Shown piece by piece: positions 15,790 through 24,804 of a stretch of DNA of 27,792 bases. The notes beneath the pieces were generated by a model, which saw nothing but the letters and a program-made list of their open reading frames with translations, made no database searches and was not told the DNA's origin. The first letter of the stretch is position 1. Each line of letters begins with the position of its first letter. The position numbers were made by a program, and so were the translations under genes. Origin of the DNA: Chloroflexi bacterium RBG_19FT_COMBO_55_16 (GTDB taxonomy: Bacteria; Chloroflexota; Anaerolineae; Anaerolineales; UBA4823); contig MGOK01000106.1 of the NCBI GenBank assembly GCA_001795335.1, positions 20,118 to 47,909 of the forward strand, in the 5' to 3' direction.

Positions 15790-18721
15790 TCATCTCTCCA
15801 ACTTTGAAACCAGTCGTCAAGGCTATTCCCTCAAGGGAGCGTTCGCGCAGAAAGTCTCCACCAGCGAGGGCAGTTCCAGCTGCGAAAAGGTTGGTGAATA
15901 CGACCTGGCCCCTGTTATTTAAGGGTTGCAACATTGAATTAACGGGGATACCCGACTGATAGATGGGGTGACCTAACGGGTCGAAAAAATGTGGTTTAAA
16001 CCAGTCGTGATGCTCGATTGGGCTAGTGAGGGGTAAATTTAACACCATTTCGTGTACATTTCCATCTGGATTTCCAGTGATTCCGCCGCCCAGAATGCCG
16101 CCTGTGGCAAGGATAAAGTTCTTGGCGGGATGGTATTTTCGCCGGGAGGCAGCCTCGCTCCAGACTCCATTAATGCGGCTGTTTTCAGATTCATACGCCG
16201 TTGCTTGCATACCGTTGTAGACGGTTCCACCATTTTTTTGGATAACCTTCAATAAAAGATTATGCAATCGAATCCCAGGGATCGAGGGAGGCAAGGTGGG
16301 AATTTCAAATATCGGACAGTTCAATCGCATTTCCAGGTCTTGCCTCGCCTCCTTTGACCGTTCCAGTCCCAAGATTGCGGGGAAACCTATTCTGTCACAC
16401 TCCCCTAACTTTGGTTTTAGAGCGGCAATGACTTCGGCTCGGAACTCTTCAGTATCGAAGAGGCGGGCGAGGATTAAAGGCAGGACAAAGCGGCGGTTGC
16501 GCAGGCTGGGAAGATCTAAAACAATCTCGTTGGCAGGAATGTCCTGACCCTTCAGGTTTTCGACGATCAATCCGGGGTAAAAATCTGGAAATCCATCAAA
16601 GCCGACAATTAGCATTGGATCATGCCGCCGAAGATCGCCGGCGATCATCGTTTCAGGGATCAGACAAGAAGGACGGAAGGCACCCACTGCGGATGGCAGC
16701 AGCCAATTGTGTTCCAATGTACCATGTAAAGGATAGTCGTTATCTGCGCATAGCCATTTGAAGGAAGCAATCGCTTCATTCAAGGTTTCTAAACCTGTTT
16801 TCGAGTAAGGATGGTCAGGGTGTTCTCGAAGAAATATCTCCAGGGCTTCTATTGGGGATTGGACCGGCTCTTGGTTTCCGTTGGGGAGGTAACCAATCAC
16901 ATCGATACACCCGGAGTGCCAGTGCGTGGCTCCCCATCCCTGAGTGATAAGAATAGTGCTGCGACCGCGCGCACTCGCTTGCCAAGCAGCGACCAAACCA
17001 GAGAGGCCAGCTCCGATGACGAGAACGTCAGAATGCGATTGACCAGCGATGGAGGGTAAATGCTCGATCTCATTCATCCGTTCTTCGGATTTTGTCCTTT
17101 GTTTTGGTTCCCCTGGTATGCGTCCAGATCCTTCTGGGATTGCATAAACCTCCGCTGCAAGCCGAGAGGATCGCGAGGCAGGGAGATGATCGACGTTCAG
17201 TACATTTAAGTAAATTAGCTCATCTAAACGTTCCTGGCGTAATTGCTGTCCCCAAAGGATAGATAGCAGCCCTTTCCATCGTTCCTGGAGAAAATCGCGC
17301 AAGGCGAGGTTGATTTCTTCAACCGGCGGGTGGCGGATTGCCTGTAATATTCCAGCACTCCGGTAAGTGCAGAACCCACCCTGGCATGGACCCATCCCTA
17401 GGCGAGCATCGCGGCGGATATCGTCCAGGGTTTTAGCTTCCTTATCCACGATGGCGGTGATGATATCCGCTTGTGTCGCCAGTTCACATTCGCAAACCAG
17501 GGTATTAAAGGCCGCGTCTTTTTCGATCTGCGCCAACCGTGCGCCTAAGTGATGATAATAACCTTTTTCAGCCCCAGGCAATGCTTCTGAGTGTGTGCGA
17601 CAACTACGCTGGACACCTAATTTCTTACCAACCAGGTCGACCGTAGCTTCTGCCATCAAACGATATGTCGTCCATTTTCCGCTCGTTATGGTGATCAAAC
17701 CCGAGAGGCCATCGCGTTCCTCATGGTCAAGAAGAACATATGCCCGTGAGATCTCGCGTGTGGTAGATGGTTTTGTTTCATTGTAGAGCGGTCGTACGCC
17801 TGCCCAGGCGCGCAGCATGCGCATATTCTTCAGGCCTGGGATGAGTTTCTCCCCCTCCTCAAGCATCAGGCTAACTTCCCAGGGCTCGATCAATAGATTC
17901 TCGGGGTCAGCGACAGGTTCGTCAGTGGTTCCGATAATAGCGACCGTATGGATCGGGACGATAATATCGCCATCTGCTGGCATCTTACAGCGGTTGACAA
18001 CAGTGTTCAGGACACGATGATTAATAGCCACCATTGTCCCTTTGCCGGGAATGATTTGAATATGTATACCGGCAGTGCCGGCGATTTTCCCTGCCCACGC
18101 CCCAGCGGCGTTTACCACCAGATCAGCATCGATTTCGACAGCCTCATCTTTAACCAGGTCGTAACATCGGACTCCTACGACGCGGTTCCCCACTCGTTTC
18201 AATTCCTGGACTTCAAGGTAGTTAAAAACCTGCGCACCATAAGCGCGAGCTGAGGCGACATTGGCCTCCGTTGCCAGAAAAGAGTCTGCCGCAGCATCTG
18301 GGACGTGAAAACAGCGCAAAATGGCGGTGTTTAGCAATGGTTCTGCGCGCAGCATCTGTTTGATCGCTATTTCATTGACTGGAATCCCAGCCCTCCAGCA
18401 ACCTTCAAGAAAAGCGGGGACATAATTGGGATCATCCCAAGGTGTGAGTACGAAATAACCGCCGGTATCTTCGATGCAATGAGGCATAATCCGGCGCAGG
18501 ATTTGGTTTTCGGCGATGCATTCGGCTGCTGCTAATGGGTCTTTGACCACGTAGCGTCCACCGCTGTGGAGCAAACCATGGTAACGACCTGTGGTACCAT
18601 GACTGAAATCGCGTTTTTCTACTAAAATAGCTTTATATCCGCGCATCGCCAGATCGCGGATCGTGCCGGTCCCGGTCGCTCCCCCACCGATTACAAGGAT
18701 TTCAGTCTCGATCTTTCTCAT
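15782..18721 (-). CDS. glpA-glpB: Fused anaerobic glycerol-3-phosphate dehydrogenase subunits A and B
   Basis: A single 979-residue frame joins two proteins that are separate in E. coli. Residues 1 to about 520 are GlpA: FAD motif LVIGGGATGTG (9-19), GTTGRYHGLLHSGGRYV, and a BFD-type [2Fe-2S] set C410, C412, C446, C451. After a polar linker (about 520-560) a second Rossmann motif, DVLVIGAGLSGLVAAW (565-580), opens a GlpB domain of about 417 residues, close to E. coli GlpB (419). The pair oxidises glycerol 3-phosphate to DHAP under anaerobic conditions and hands electrons to GlpC. An in-frame ATG at 17077 in the linker has no clear SD, so a separate GlpB is unlikely. The ATG at 18721 follows the glpK stop with no gap. 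Confidence 0.93.
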   Translation of the reverse strand: MRKIETEILVIGGGATGTGTIRDLAMRGYKAILVEKRDFSHGTTGRYHGLLHSGGRYVVKDPLAAAECIAENQILRRIMPHCIEDTGGYFVLTPWDDPNYVPAFLEGCWRAGIPVNEIAIKQMLRAEPLLNTAILRCFHVPDAAADSFLATEANVASARAYGAQVFNYLEVQELKRVGNRVVGVRCYDLVKDEAVEIDADLVVNAAGAWAGKIAGTAGIHIQIIPGKGTMVAINHRVLNTVVNRCKMPADGDIIVPIHTVAIIGTTDEPVADPENLLIEPWEVSLMLEEGEKLIPGLKNMRMLRAWAGVRPLYNETKPSTTREISRAYVLLDHEERDGLSGLITITSGKWTTYRLMAEATVDLVGKKLGVQRSCRTHSEALPGAEKGYYHHLGARLAQIEKDAAFNTLVCECELATQADIITAIVDKEAKTLDDIRRDARLGMGPCQGGFCTYRSAGILQAIRHPPVEEINLALRDFLQERWKGLLSILWGQQLRQERLDELIYLNVLNVDHLPASRSSRLAAEVYAIPEGSGRIPGEPKQRTKSEERMNEIEHLPSIAGQSHSDVLVIGAGLSGLVAAWQASARGRSTILITQGWGATHWHSGCIDVIGYLPNGNQEPVQSPIEALEIFLREHPDHPYSKTGLETLNEAIASFKWLCADNDYPLHGTLEHNWLLPSAVGAFRPSCLIPETMIAGDLRRHDPMLIVGFDGFPDFYPGLIVENLKGQDIPANEIVLDLPSLRNRRFVLPLILARLFDTEEFRAEVIAALKPKLGECDRIGFPAILGLERSKEARQDLEMRLNCPIFEIPTLPPSIPGIRLHNLLLKVIQKNGGTVYNGMQATAYESENSRINGVWSEAASRRKYHPAKNFILATGGILGGGITGNPDGNVHEMVLNLPLTSPIEHHDWFKPHFFDPLGHPIYQSGIPVNSMLQPLNNRGQVVFTNLFAAGTALAGGDFLRERSLEGIALTTGFKVGEMIE

Positions 18722-20233
18722 CTAGTCAATCCACCCCAAGGTTTTATCGACTGCCTTTAGCCAGCACTGATACAACCTTTCTCGCGTGTCGACGCGCATT
18801 TGGGGTTGCCAGGTCTTGTCCATTTGCCAATTGTTCCGCAGTTCATCCAGGTTCTTCCAGAATCCGACTGCCAATCCGGCCGCGTAAGCTGCACCTAAGG
18901 CAGTTGTTTCGGCGACTACCGGCCTGACAACGGGCACGCCGAGCATGTCAGCCTGAAACTGCATCAGCAATTCATTATATACCATCCCCCCATCCACTTT
19001 GAGCGCTTTTAATGCAACCCCCGAGTCATTTTGCATGGCATCTAATACCTCTCGAGTCTGGTAGGCAGTGGCTTCCAGCGTAGCCCGGGCGAAGTGTCCT
19101 TTGTTGGCGAAGCGCGTCAGCCCGGCAATCACGCCGCGCGCGTCGGAACGCCAGCGGGGCGCGAACAAGCCCGAAAAAGCCGGAACGAAATAAATGCCCC
19201 CATTGTCCTCCACGGTGCGGGCAAGCTCCTCGACTTCTGCGGAAGTGTGGATCAAACCCAGGTTATCCCGCAGCCATTGGACAAGCGCTCCGGTGATGGC
19301 GATCGATCCTTCCAGGGCGTAAATGGCGGGGGAATCGCCGATCTTATAAGCCAGCGTGGTCAACAGGCCACTCTTGGAAGGTACGATCTCAGGCCCGGTA
19401 TTCAATAACATGAAGCACCCGGTGCCATAGGTGTTTTTCCCTTCACCGGGAGAAAAACAAGCCTGGCCGACTAGAGCAGCCTGCTGGTCACCGAGGTCAC
19501 CGCAGACCGGGATATTTGCATTAAAGGGACCTTCGACTAATGTCAATCCCCAAACCGCAGGATCGCTGGAAGGCACGATGTGCGGCAGAATCTGGCGCGG
19601 GATGCCGAGGATTCGGATTATTTCTGCATCCCAATCCAATGTCTCCAGGTTCATCAGCATGGTGCGGCTGGCGTTGGTGACATCGGTAACATGGGCACCA
19701 CCATCTGGGCCGCCTGTCAACCACCATATCACCCAGGTGTCGATATTGCCGAAAAGGGCGTCGCCGCTCTCGGCAGCTTTCCGGGCTGTGGGGATATTCT
19801 CGAGCATCCATTTTATTTTCGGACCAGAGAAGTACGTCGCCAGGGGTAAGCCCACTTGGCTACGGAAACGGTCGATCCCACCCTCGTGGGCCAGGGCGTC
19901 GCAGACACCCTTGGTACGTGTATCTTGCCAGACAATGGCGTTTGTGAATGGCCGGCCAGTGGACTTATCCCAAATGATTGTTGTTTCTCGCTGATTTGTA
20001 ACACCGACAGCAGAGATGTCTCCTGGCTGGATGTTAGCCTGGGTAACAGCTTCCTGAACGACTTCCATTGTACGCTGCCAGATTTCCAATGGGTCATGCT
20101 CCACCCACCCAGGTTGGGGGTATATCTGTTGGTGTTCTTTCTGGGAAAAGCCAGCAACAAGACCTTTCTTATTAAAGAGCATGCAACGGGTGCTGGTCGT
20201 GCCCTGGTCGATGGCGGCGATGTAATTCGGCAT
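18722..20233 (-). CDS. glpK: Glycerol kinase
   Basis: The 503-residue protein matches the FGGY-type glycerol kinase length (E. coli 502). It begins with the ATP-loop sequence [11 protein letters not shown], then has [57 protein letters not shown] and a C-terminal DGGM motif with [17 protein letters not shown]. It phosphorylates glycerol to sn-glycerol 3-phosphate, feeding the dehydrogenases encoded next. An upstream extension to an ATG at 20281 or a TTG at 20287 would overlap the likely promoter; the ATG at 20233, with AAAGGG eight bases upstream, gives the family's usual N terminus. It heads the glycerol operon and diverges from cysS. No glycerol facilitator gene is seen in the window. Confidence 0.96.
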   Translation of the reverse strand: MPNYIAAIDQGTTSTRCMLFNKKGLVAGFSQKEHQQIYPQPGWVEHDPLEIWQRTMEVVQEAVTQANIQPGDISAVGVTNQRETTIIWDKSTGRPFTNAIVWQDTRTKGVCDALAHEGGIDRFRSQVGLPLATYFSGPKIKWMLENIPTARKAAESGDALFGNIDTWVIWWLTGGPDGGAHVTDVTNASRTMLMNLETLDWDAEIIRILGIPRQILPHIVPSSDPAVWGLTLVEGPFNANIPVCGDLGDQQAALVGQACFSPGEGKNTYGTGCFMLLNTGPEIVPSKSGLLTTLAYKIGDSPAIYALEGSIAITGALVQWLRDNLGLIHTSAEVEELARTVEDNGGIYFVPAFSGLFAPRWRSDARGVIAGLTRFANKGHFARATLEATAYQTREVLDAMQNDSGVALKALKVDGGMVYNELLMQFQADMLGVPVVRPVVAETTALGAAYAAGLAVGFWKNLDELRNNWQMDKTWQPQMRVDTRERLYQCWLKAVDKTLGWID

Positions 20234-20268
20234 GGAGGAACCCTTTCGCTGAAGATTTACACTAATAG

Positions 20269-20297
20269 ATTCTATCAGCATTCGCAATCGGGGTAAA
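20269..20297 (-). promoter_or_regulatory. Putative promoter of the glp operon
   Basis: On the minus strand TTTACC (20297-20292, four of six) lies 17 bases from TAGAAT (20274-20269, five of six). The start point would be near 20262, leaving a leader of about 29 bases before glpK. It overlaps an imperfect inverted repeat and the likely -10 of cysS (TAAAAT, 20294-20299), so the two divergent promoters would be face to face. Confidence 0.4.
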
Positions 20298-20308
20298 ATA
20301 TCCCCAAT
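20287..20308. promoter_or_regulatory. Imperfect inverted repeat between glpK and cysS
   Basis: ATCGGGG and CCCCAAT form a seven-base inverted pair with one mismatch around an A/T-rich centre of eight bases. It covers the proposed glpK -35 and cysS -10 elements, so it could be an operator. The repeat is short and could be chance. Confidence 0.25.
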
Positions 20309-20330
20309 ATCCTTTGAACAAGGTGGGCGT

Positions 20331-21602
20331 GTGAAACTCTATAATACTCTTTCCCGCACCGTCGAGATATTTGAATCTATTGGAGATGAAGTAAATGTCT
20401 ATGCCTGTGGCATCACCCCCTACGACACCACACATCTGGGACACGCTTTCACCTATACTTCGGTTGATATCTTAATCCGTTACCTTGAGTTGCGTGGCTT
20501 GACTGTGCGCTACGTCCAGAATGTCACTGACATCGATGATGATATTCTACGCAAAGCCAGGGAAGTCGGCGAGGACTGGCTTGAATTGGGAAACCGCTGG
20601 ACAGCGCATTTCATCCAGGATATGCAATCTCTCAACGTGCGAGCCCCCGATTACTATCCGCGCGCAACAGATGTGATCCCAGAAATTGTGGCTGGGGTGG
20701 AAAGGCTCCTTAAGGCTGGAGTGGCATACGAATCCGGTGGAAGTGTTTATTTTGATATCCATGCCTGGCCAGAGTTCGGAAAATTGAGCGCACTTTCCTG
20801 GGACGAGATGCTGCCACTCGCCAACGAACGCGGCAATAAACCAGATGATCCTCGCAAACGAAACCCGCTCGACTTCGTGCTGTGGCAGGCACAATCCTCC
20901 GGGGAACCAGCCTGGGACAGTCCGTGGGGGTCTGGCCGGCCGGGTTGGCATATCGAATGTTCAACCATGTCCACCCAGATCCTGGGCCCGATCATCGACG
21001 TGCATAGCGGTGGAGCCGACCTGTGTTTCCCTCATCATGAATGCGAGATCGCCCAGGTAGAGCCTATTTCAGGGAAAAAGCCTTTTGTGCGCTATTGGAT
21101 GCACGCGGCAATGGTTTACCATGATGGCTCTAAAATGAGTAAATCGCTGGGGAACCTCGTGATGGTGCGCGATCTGCTGAATACCTACACGCCCGACACG
21201 CTGCGGCTTTACCTGGGTGGGCATCATTACCGGCAGACTTGGAGTCATGACATGGGTGAGTTGACCCAGGCTGAGCAGATCGCGCAAACCCTCAAAGAAG
21301 CGGTGACAACAGGGGGGGGTGACGGCAGACCGCTCGATGCCAGTCCGGCCTGGGCGGCTTTTAGCGCGGCATTGGACGATGATCTGGACACGCTCAAAGC
21401 CCGACAGGTGTTATATGACCTGGCTCAGATGATTCTGGAGACCTCCAACCTTAGCCGAAAGGTCGAAGGTGCGCAAGATGCGCTAAGAAAAATGGGCCGG
21501 GTTTTTGGTCTTAGATTGGATAGAGAGGAACCCGAGTTGCGGGTCATCAAGGTTTGGGATAATCATTTAAGCCGGTTCTTATTTTTCAAGAGAATGAGCT
21601 AA
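20331..21602 (+). CDS. cysS: Short cysteinyl-tRNA synthetase (CysRS/MshC superfamily)
   Basis: This class I synthetase of 423 residues has HLGH (35-38) and KMSKS (268-272). The zinc ligands of CysRS are all present: C26, C210, H235 and E239, the last in [10 protein letters not shown]. It charges tRNA-Cys with cysteine. Two things are odd. The N-terminal signature [13 protein letters not shown] resembles mycothiol ligase MshC rather than the usual CGPTVYDYAHIGH, and the protein is about 40 residues shorter than E. coli CysRS after KMSKS, so the anticodon-binding part is reduced. E239, absent from MshC, favours CysRS. The start is GTG with AGGTGG four bases upstream. An eight-G run lies inside the gene. 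It diverges from glpK, and its 3' end overlaps the opposing transporter gene by 24 bases. Confidence 0.82.
   Translation: MKLYNTLSRTVEIFESIGDEVNVYACGITPYDTTHLGHAFTYTSVDILIRYLELRGLTVRYVQNVTDIDDDILRKAREVGEDWLELGNRWTAHFIQDMQSLNVRAPDYYPRATDVIPEIVAGVERLLKAGVAYESGGSVYFDIHAWPEFGKLSALSWDEMLPLANERGNKPDDPRKRNPLDFVLWQAQSSGEPAWDSPWGSGRPGWHIECSTMSTQILGPIIDVHSGGADLCFPHHECEIAQVEPISGKKPFVRYWMHAAMVYHDGSKMSKSLGNLVMVRDLLNTYTPDTLRLYLGGHHYRQTWSHDMGELTQAEQIAQTLKEAVTTGGGDGRPLDASPAWAAFSAALDDDLDTLKARQVLYDLAQMILETSNLSRKVEGAQDALRKMGRVFGLRLDREEPELRVIKVWDNHLSRFLFFKRMS
21312..21319 (+). repeat. Eight-G homopolymer inside cysS
   Basis: An uninterrupted run of eight G encodes part of the glycine stretch at residues 328-330, just after the catalytic domain. 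Slippage by one base would truncate or alter the C-terminal helical region. It may be a contingency tract or simply a site prone to sequencing error. Confidence 0.6.
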
Positions 21603-22826
21603 TGGAACCCAACGTAATAGCCAGGCGCTCAATAACAGGCACAGTGCTCCCCAAACAAAAAGCATGGTATATCCCAAATTCGCACCTGGCTGGGAGTTGT
21701 TGAAAAAATCGATCAGCGGCCCGGCCAGCCTGCCCAAGGCGCCAGCCCCGGCAGTTGCCAGGTTAGTCAGGCCCAGGAACTGTCCCGCTTTAGCGACGGG
21801 GGCAAGCGCATTGGCTAAAGCCCAATTGGTCGTGATGAACAGGCCGGTCCCAGCTCCAAGCACGCTCCCAAAAGCCAGGAGGGTCATAGGAGTACGTGCC
21901 CAAAGTAAAAGCACACAACCCAAAGCGCCGATAGCGCTGGCGAGGATCAGCACACGTTTGTGCCCGACCCGATCCCCCAACCAGCCACCGATTACCGCAA
22001 AGGCAATCAATGATAGGGCGATTACCGCCATTAGATCTCCGGTTAATTTCACTGGATTCGGAGGCGAGAGGACATCCCGGACGTAATATTGTGCAAAAGC
22101 CTGTATATCGTATACACCGATGAGAAAAGCGAAGCGTGAGGCGATTAACCAAGCATAACGCCGTTTCTCTTTGGGATTTATTGGTTCAGGGGAAGATTGC
22201 GGAGTAGCCACGATTTCGGTCGACCGAATAGTGGAAGGATGTTCCCGAACGCCCAAGAGAGTAACCAGCGCGCAAATCCCCAATACAAGACCAATGAGTG
22301 CAATGGTCGTTACTGGCTGGCTTTCGTCTAGGCTGAGTAATCTACCAATGACTAATGAGGCGATCACCAATCCAGACATATCCATCAGGTTCTTAAGCCC
22401 ACTTGCTTGCCCCAGCTGATCTTTGGGCACTCGGTCGGGAAGCAAGCCTTGCAGTGGGCCATGGGCGAGGTTGGAGCTCAATTGTAGGCCGAGATATCCC
22501 AAAGTAAGCCAACCTAACCCACCAGCCCAGCCAAGCAGCGCCAGGAATATGTAATCGAAGGCAGTGCCGATCAAGATCAAGGGCCGGCGACGGCCCCATT
22601 TGGAATGCCAGCGGTCACTCAATGCTCCAGAGATCGGTTGCATTATAGTGGCGATGACGAGCCCTATAAAAGTAAGTAACCCCAAGTATGTATTTTTCTG
22701 TGTCTCTGGTACCAGGTGTAGCAAAACTGCTGGTAAGATTAGTTGATGCAGGCCGTTCCACATGAAAGATAAACCAACCCAATAGGAGTTCATGTAAATA
22801 AGCTCACGGAGAGATGTTCGGGTCAT
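21579..22826 (-). CDS. MFS transporter, GPH/SLC45-like
   Basis: The 415-residue protein has about 12 hydrophobic helices in two six-helix halves. The loop after helix 2 carries SDRWHSKWGRRRPLILIG, the arginine-rich form of motif A typical of sugar:cation symporters of the GPH and sucrose/SLC45 groups; the corresponding loop of the second half has GDRVGHKRVLIL. A sugar or glycoside substrate is therefore plausible but not shown. The ATG at 22826 has AGGAA upstream. It is the last gene of the minus-strand run, 16 bases after the acyltransferase gene, and its end overlaps the 3' end of cysS. Confidence 0.85.
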   Translation of the reverse strand: MTRTSLRELIYMNSYWVGLSFMWNGLHQLILPAVLLHLVPETQKNTYLGLLTFIGLVIATIMQPISGALSDRWHSKWGRRRPLILIGTAFDYIFLALLGWAGGLGWLTLGYLGLQLSSNLAHGPLQGLLPDRVPKDQLGQASGLKNLMDMSGLVIASLVIGRLLSLDESQPVTTIALIGLVLGICALVTLLGVREHPSTIRSTEIVATPQSSPEPINPKEKRRYAWLIASRFAFLIGVYDIQAFAQYYVRDVLSPPNPVKLTGDLMAVIALSLIAFAVIGGWLGDRVGHKRVLILASAIGALGCVLLLWARTPMTLLAFGSVLGAGTGLFITTNWALANALAPVAKAGQFLGLTNLATAGAGALGRLAGPLIDFFNNSQPGANLGYTMLFVWGALCLLLSAWLLRWVPLAHSLEK

Positions 22827-22842
22827 GGGACGTTTCCTGGAA

Positions 22843-23589
22843 TTAACTGAATACTCCTCTTAAAGATCTGGGCAGCAAGGCCGCGATATGGTGCATCACT
22901 TCTTCGATAGCGTAACAATCGCGCTGGTCTGGGGAAACCCCTTCTTGGATATCCAATCGATAAGGCTCACCAAATCTCAAACACAGAGAGGTTTCACTTT
23001 CATATACGCCGATCGGGAAAATCTCCAGCCCATATCGTGACAGGTGGTAGATAAACCTTCCAACACCACTGGGAGGCCACATTAACCCCCCCGCAAGGTT
23101 ATCATATCCTTCCGGTGCCAGGCCTAGAAGGGGATTGGGAGTCTTCCGAATGTATGCCAGTATTTGGCGAACAGCCTGAGCTCGGTCAGAGACTTGCTCG
23201 GGATCTGGAGGCATGGCTGGCATTGGCGAGAAATCGTAAACCCAAGCGATTTTCGCCAGGATTCGTCGCGAAACCCAGGTACGCAAACTGGCATAAGGTT
23301 GGCCCGGAAAGGTCAAAGCGGCAGTCATTACCCAGTGCACCTTGGAAGGCACCAGGGAGCTGACAGCTAATGGCAACCACCATGCGTGGAAACCAAGGCG
23401 ATAATAATGGTTTATCGTCAACAAACCCGGTCCACTCGAGGGGATATGCTCTTGACCGAAGACTTGTAGCTGAGCTGGTAGCTTCTCAATGCAGGTATGC
23501 GCATCCTCTTGAAATGAGCGCGTCTCCCTTACCAATATCGAGCCAACTATACGAAAAGCCAATCCCCAAGGAATCGGGTAGTGAAGCAT
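22843..23589 (-). CDS. PlsC-like lysophospholipid acyltransferase with altered HX4D motif
   Basis: The 248-residue protein resembles 1-acyl-glycerol-3-phosphate acyltransferases. GPGLLTINHYYRLGF (53-67) aligns with motif I, and LLGLAPEGYDN with the glycine-containing motif III (PEG). The catalytic His is H61, but the Asp expected five residues later is Gly66, so the HX4D dyad is incomplete. Some divergent PlsC-like proteins share such changes. It would transfer an acyl chain to a lysolipid at the membrane; a short hydrophobic N terminus could associate with the bilayer. No clear SD precedes the ATG at 23589. It lies 30 bases after the GNAT-like gene. Substrate and even activity are uncertain. 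Confidence 0.7.
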   Translation of the reverse strand: MLHYPIPWGLAFRIVGSILVRETRSFQEDAHTCIEKLPAQLQVFGQEHIPSSGPGLLTINHYYRLGFHAWWLPLAVSSLVPSKVHWVMTAALTFPGQPYASLRTWVSRRILAKIAWVYDFSPMPAMPPDPEQVSDRAQAVRQILAYIRKTPNPLLGLAPEGYDNLAGGLMWPPSGVGRFIYHLSRYGLEIFPIGVYESETSLCLRFGEPYRLDIQEGVSPDQRDCYAIEEVMHHIAALLPRSLRGVFS

Positions 23590-23619
23590 CTATGAGGGTG
23601 AGGCGATGTGTGTGAATAG

Positions 23620-24753
23620 TTACAGAGTGCGATGGTACAAGCGATGTAGTTTGTAAAAATCGATGCTGAGATCGCGTAGCTCACGCTGCATGCGATCATT
23701 TTCTAATCCAATTTGGACGATGTCGGCGTGCTCAAACCTGCTTTCAGTGACCGTTTTGAATAGTTCAGTGAACAACAAGGCTGTTCCACCCAGGCCACGA
23801 TATTTCTCTATTATGCCTGCTCCGTTGATGTTGAGCCATTTGGTGCGTTCTAATTCTTGCCATACTATTAGCCAACCGAAGGGAAACAATCGCCCGCCCG
23901 TCTTTTGAACTGCTGCTGAAATATCCGGATAGGCGAATAAGAAACCTACAGGCTGGTCATCCTTCATGATAATTTTGATCAGGCCAGGATCAGCAAACCA
24001 CAACATCTGGTTGGCGATGGTTTGCACTTCCTCGTCGGTTAGCGGGACATTGCCCATTGTTCCACCGAGGGATGCATTGTAAAGTTCCTTCAATTGCGGG
24101 ACCAGCCCGCGGAGATCCCGGCGAGTTTTAAAACGCGCTACGTGCAACCCACGCCTTTCCTTAATGAGATCGGCAATTTGAAGGATTTTTTCAGGTAGCT
24201 GATAATTCTCTCGCTGTAAGTAACCGGATACCAAATCCCCATCGGGTTCAAACCCCGCGGTTTTTATCATTTTGACATAGTATGGTGGGTTATACGGGAT
24301 ACCGAAGGCTGGACGGTACTCGAATCCCTTAATTAACAACCCCATCCCATCCAGGGCCGAAAAGCCCTTAGGTCCTCTAATTTCCCTCAATTTCCGGGCG
24401 CGAGCCCACTCAAAGGCTGTGTTGAATAAACCTTGAGCGATCTCAGGGTTATCCTGGCATTCGAAGAGGTAGAAGAAAGCAGTAGCGCTTTGGTTGAAAG
24501 CATTGTAATTGCGGTTGTTCAGGATCGCTAGGCGGCCAACTACCTGCCTGGTTTTATCCAGAGCCATAAAAAAAGCCGCTTCAGAGTGTCGATAATAAGG
24601 ATGACGATGCTGATTTAGCATGCGTGCAGCATCTCCGGCGAGTGGAGGTACCCACTGGGGGATTTCACGATAGATGCGAAAGGGAAGATTGAGAAATTGT
24701 TTGACTTGCCGGCGATCGGATGTGTCGATCTGGATGATTGAGGTTTCAGACAT
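23620..24753 (-). CDS. GNAT-like N-acetyltransferase family protein (YghO-like)
   Basis: The 378-residue protein looks like two GNAT-type folds in tandem, similar in architecture to the uncharacterised YghO-like proteins. The C-terminal half has a candidate acetyl-CoA pyrophosphate loop, EKYRGLGGTALLF. The N-terminal half has the conserved-looking segments PQWVPPL, RQVVGRLAILNNRNYN and IRGPKGFSALDGMGLLIKGF. It is presumed cytoplasmic and the acceptor is unknown. The ATG at 24753 has GGAAG four to five bases upstream and is better than the TTG at 24786. It sits 51 bases after the MFS gene and 30 before the acyltransferase gene, suggesting a lipid or envelope role by association only. Confidence 0.72.
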   Translation of the reverse strand: MSETSIIQIDTSDRRQVKQFLNLPFRIYREIPQWVPPLAGDAARMLNQHRHPYYRHSEAAFFMALDKTRQVVGRLAILNNRNYNAFNQSATAFFYLFECQDNPEIAQGLFNTAFEWARARKLREIRGPKGFSALDGMGLLIKGFEYRPAFGIPYNPPYYVKMIKTAGFEPDGDLVSGYLQRENYQLPEKILQIADLIKERRGLHVARFKTRRDLRGLVPQLKELYNASLGGTMGNVPLTDEEVQTIANQMLWFADPGLIKIIMKDDQPVGFLFAYPDISAAVQKTGGRLFPFGWLIVWQELERTKWLNINGAGIIEKYRGLGGTALLFTELFKTVTESRFEHADIVQIGLENDRMQRELRDLSIDFYKLHRLYHRTL

Positions 24754-24804
24754 GCTCTTCCATGCCAGCGGTAAAATAGATTTCAAATCGCTTTCTGGTA
24801 GCGT

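Noticed and set aside
17075..17077. Internal ATG as a separate glpB start
   Set aside because: No convincing SD precedes it, and the reading frame is continuous with glpA; a fusion protein is the simpler reading.
19431..19994. 187-codon plus-strand frame inside glpK
   Set aside because: It lies opposite highly conserved glycerol kinase motifs and shows no independent coding signature.
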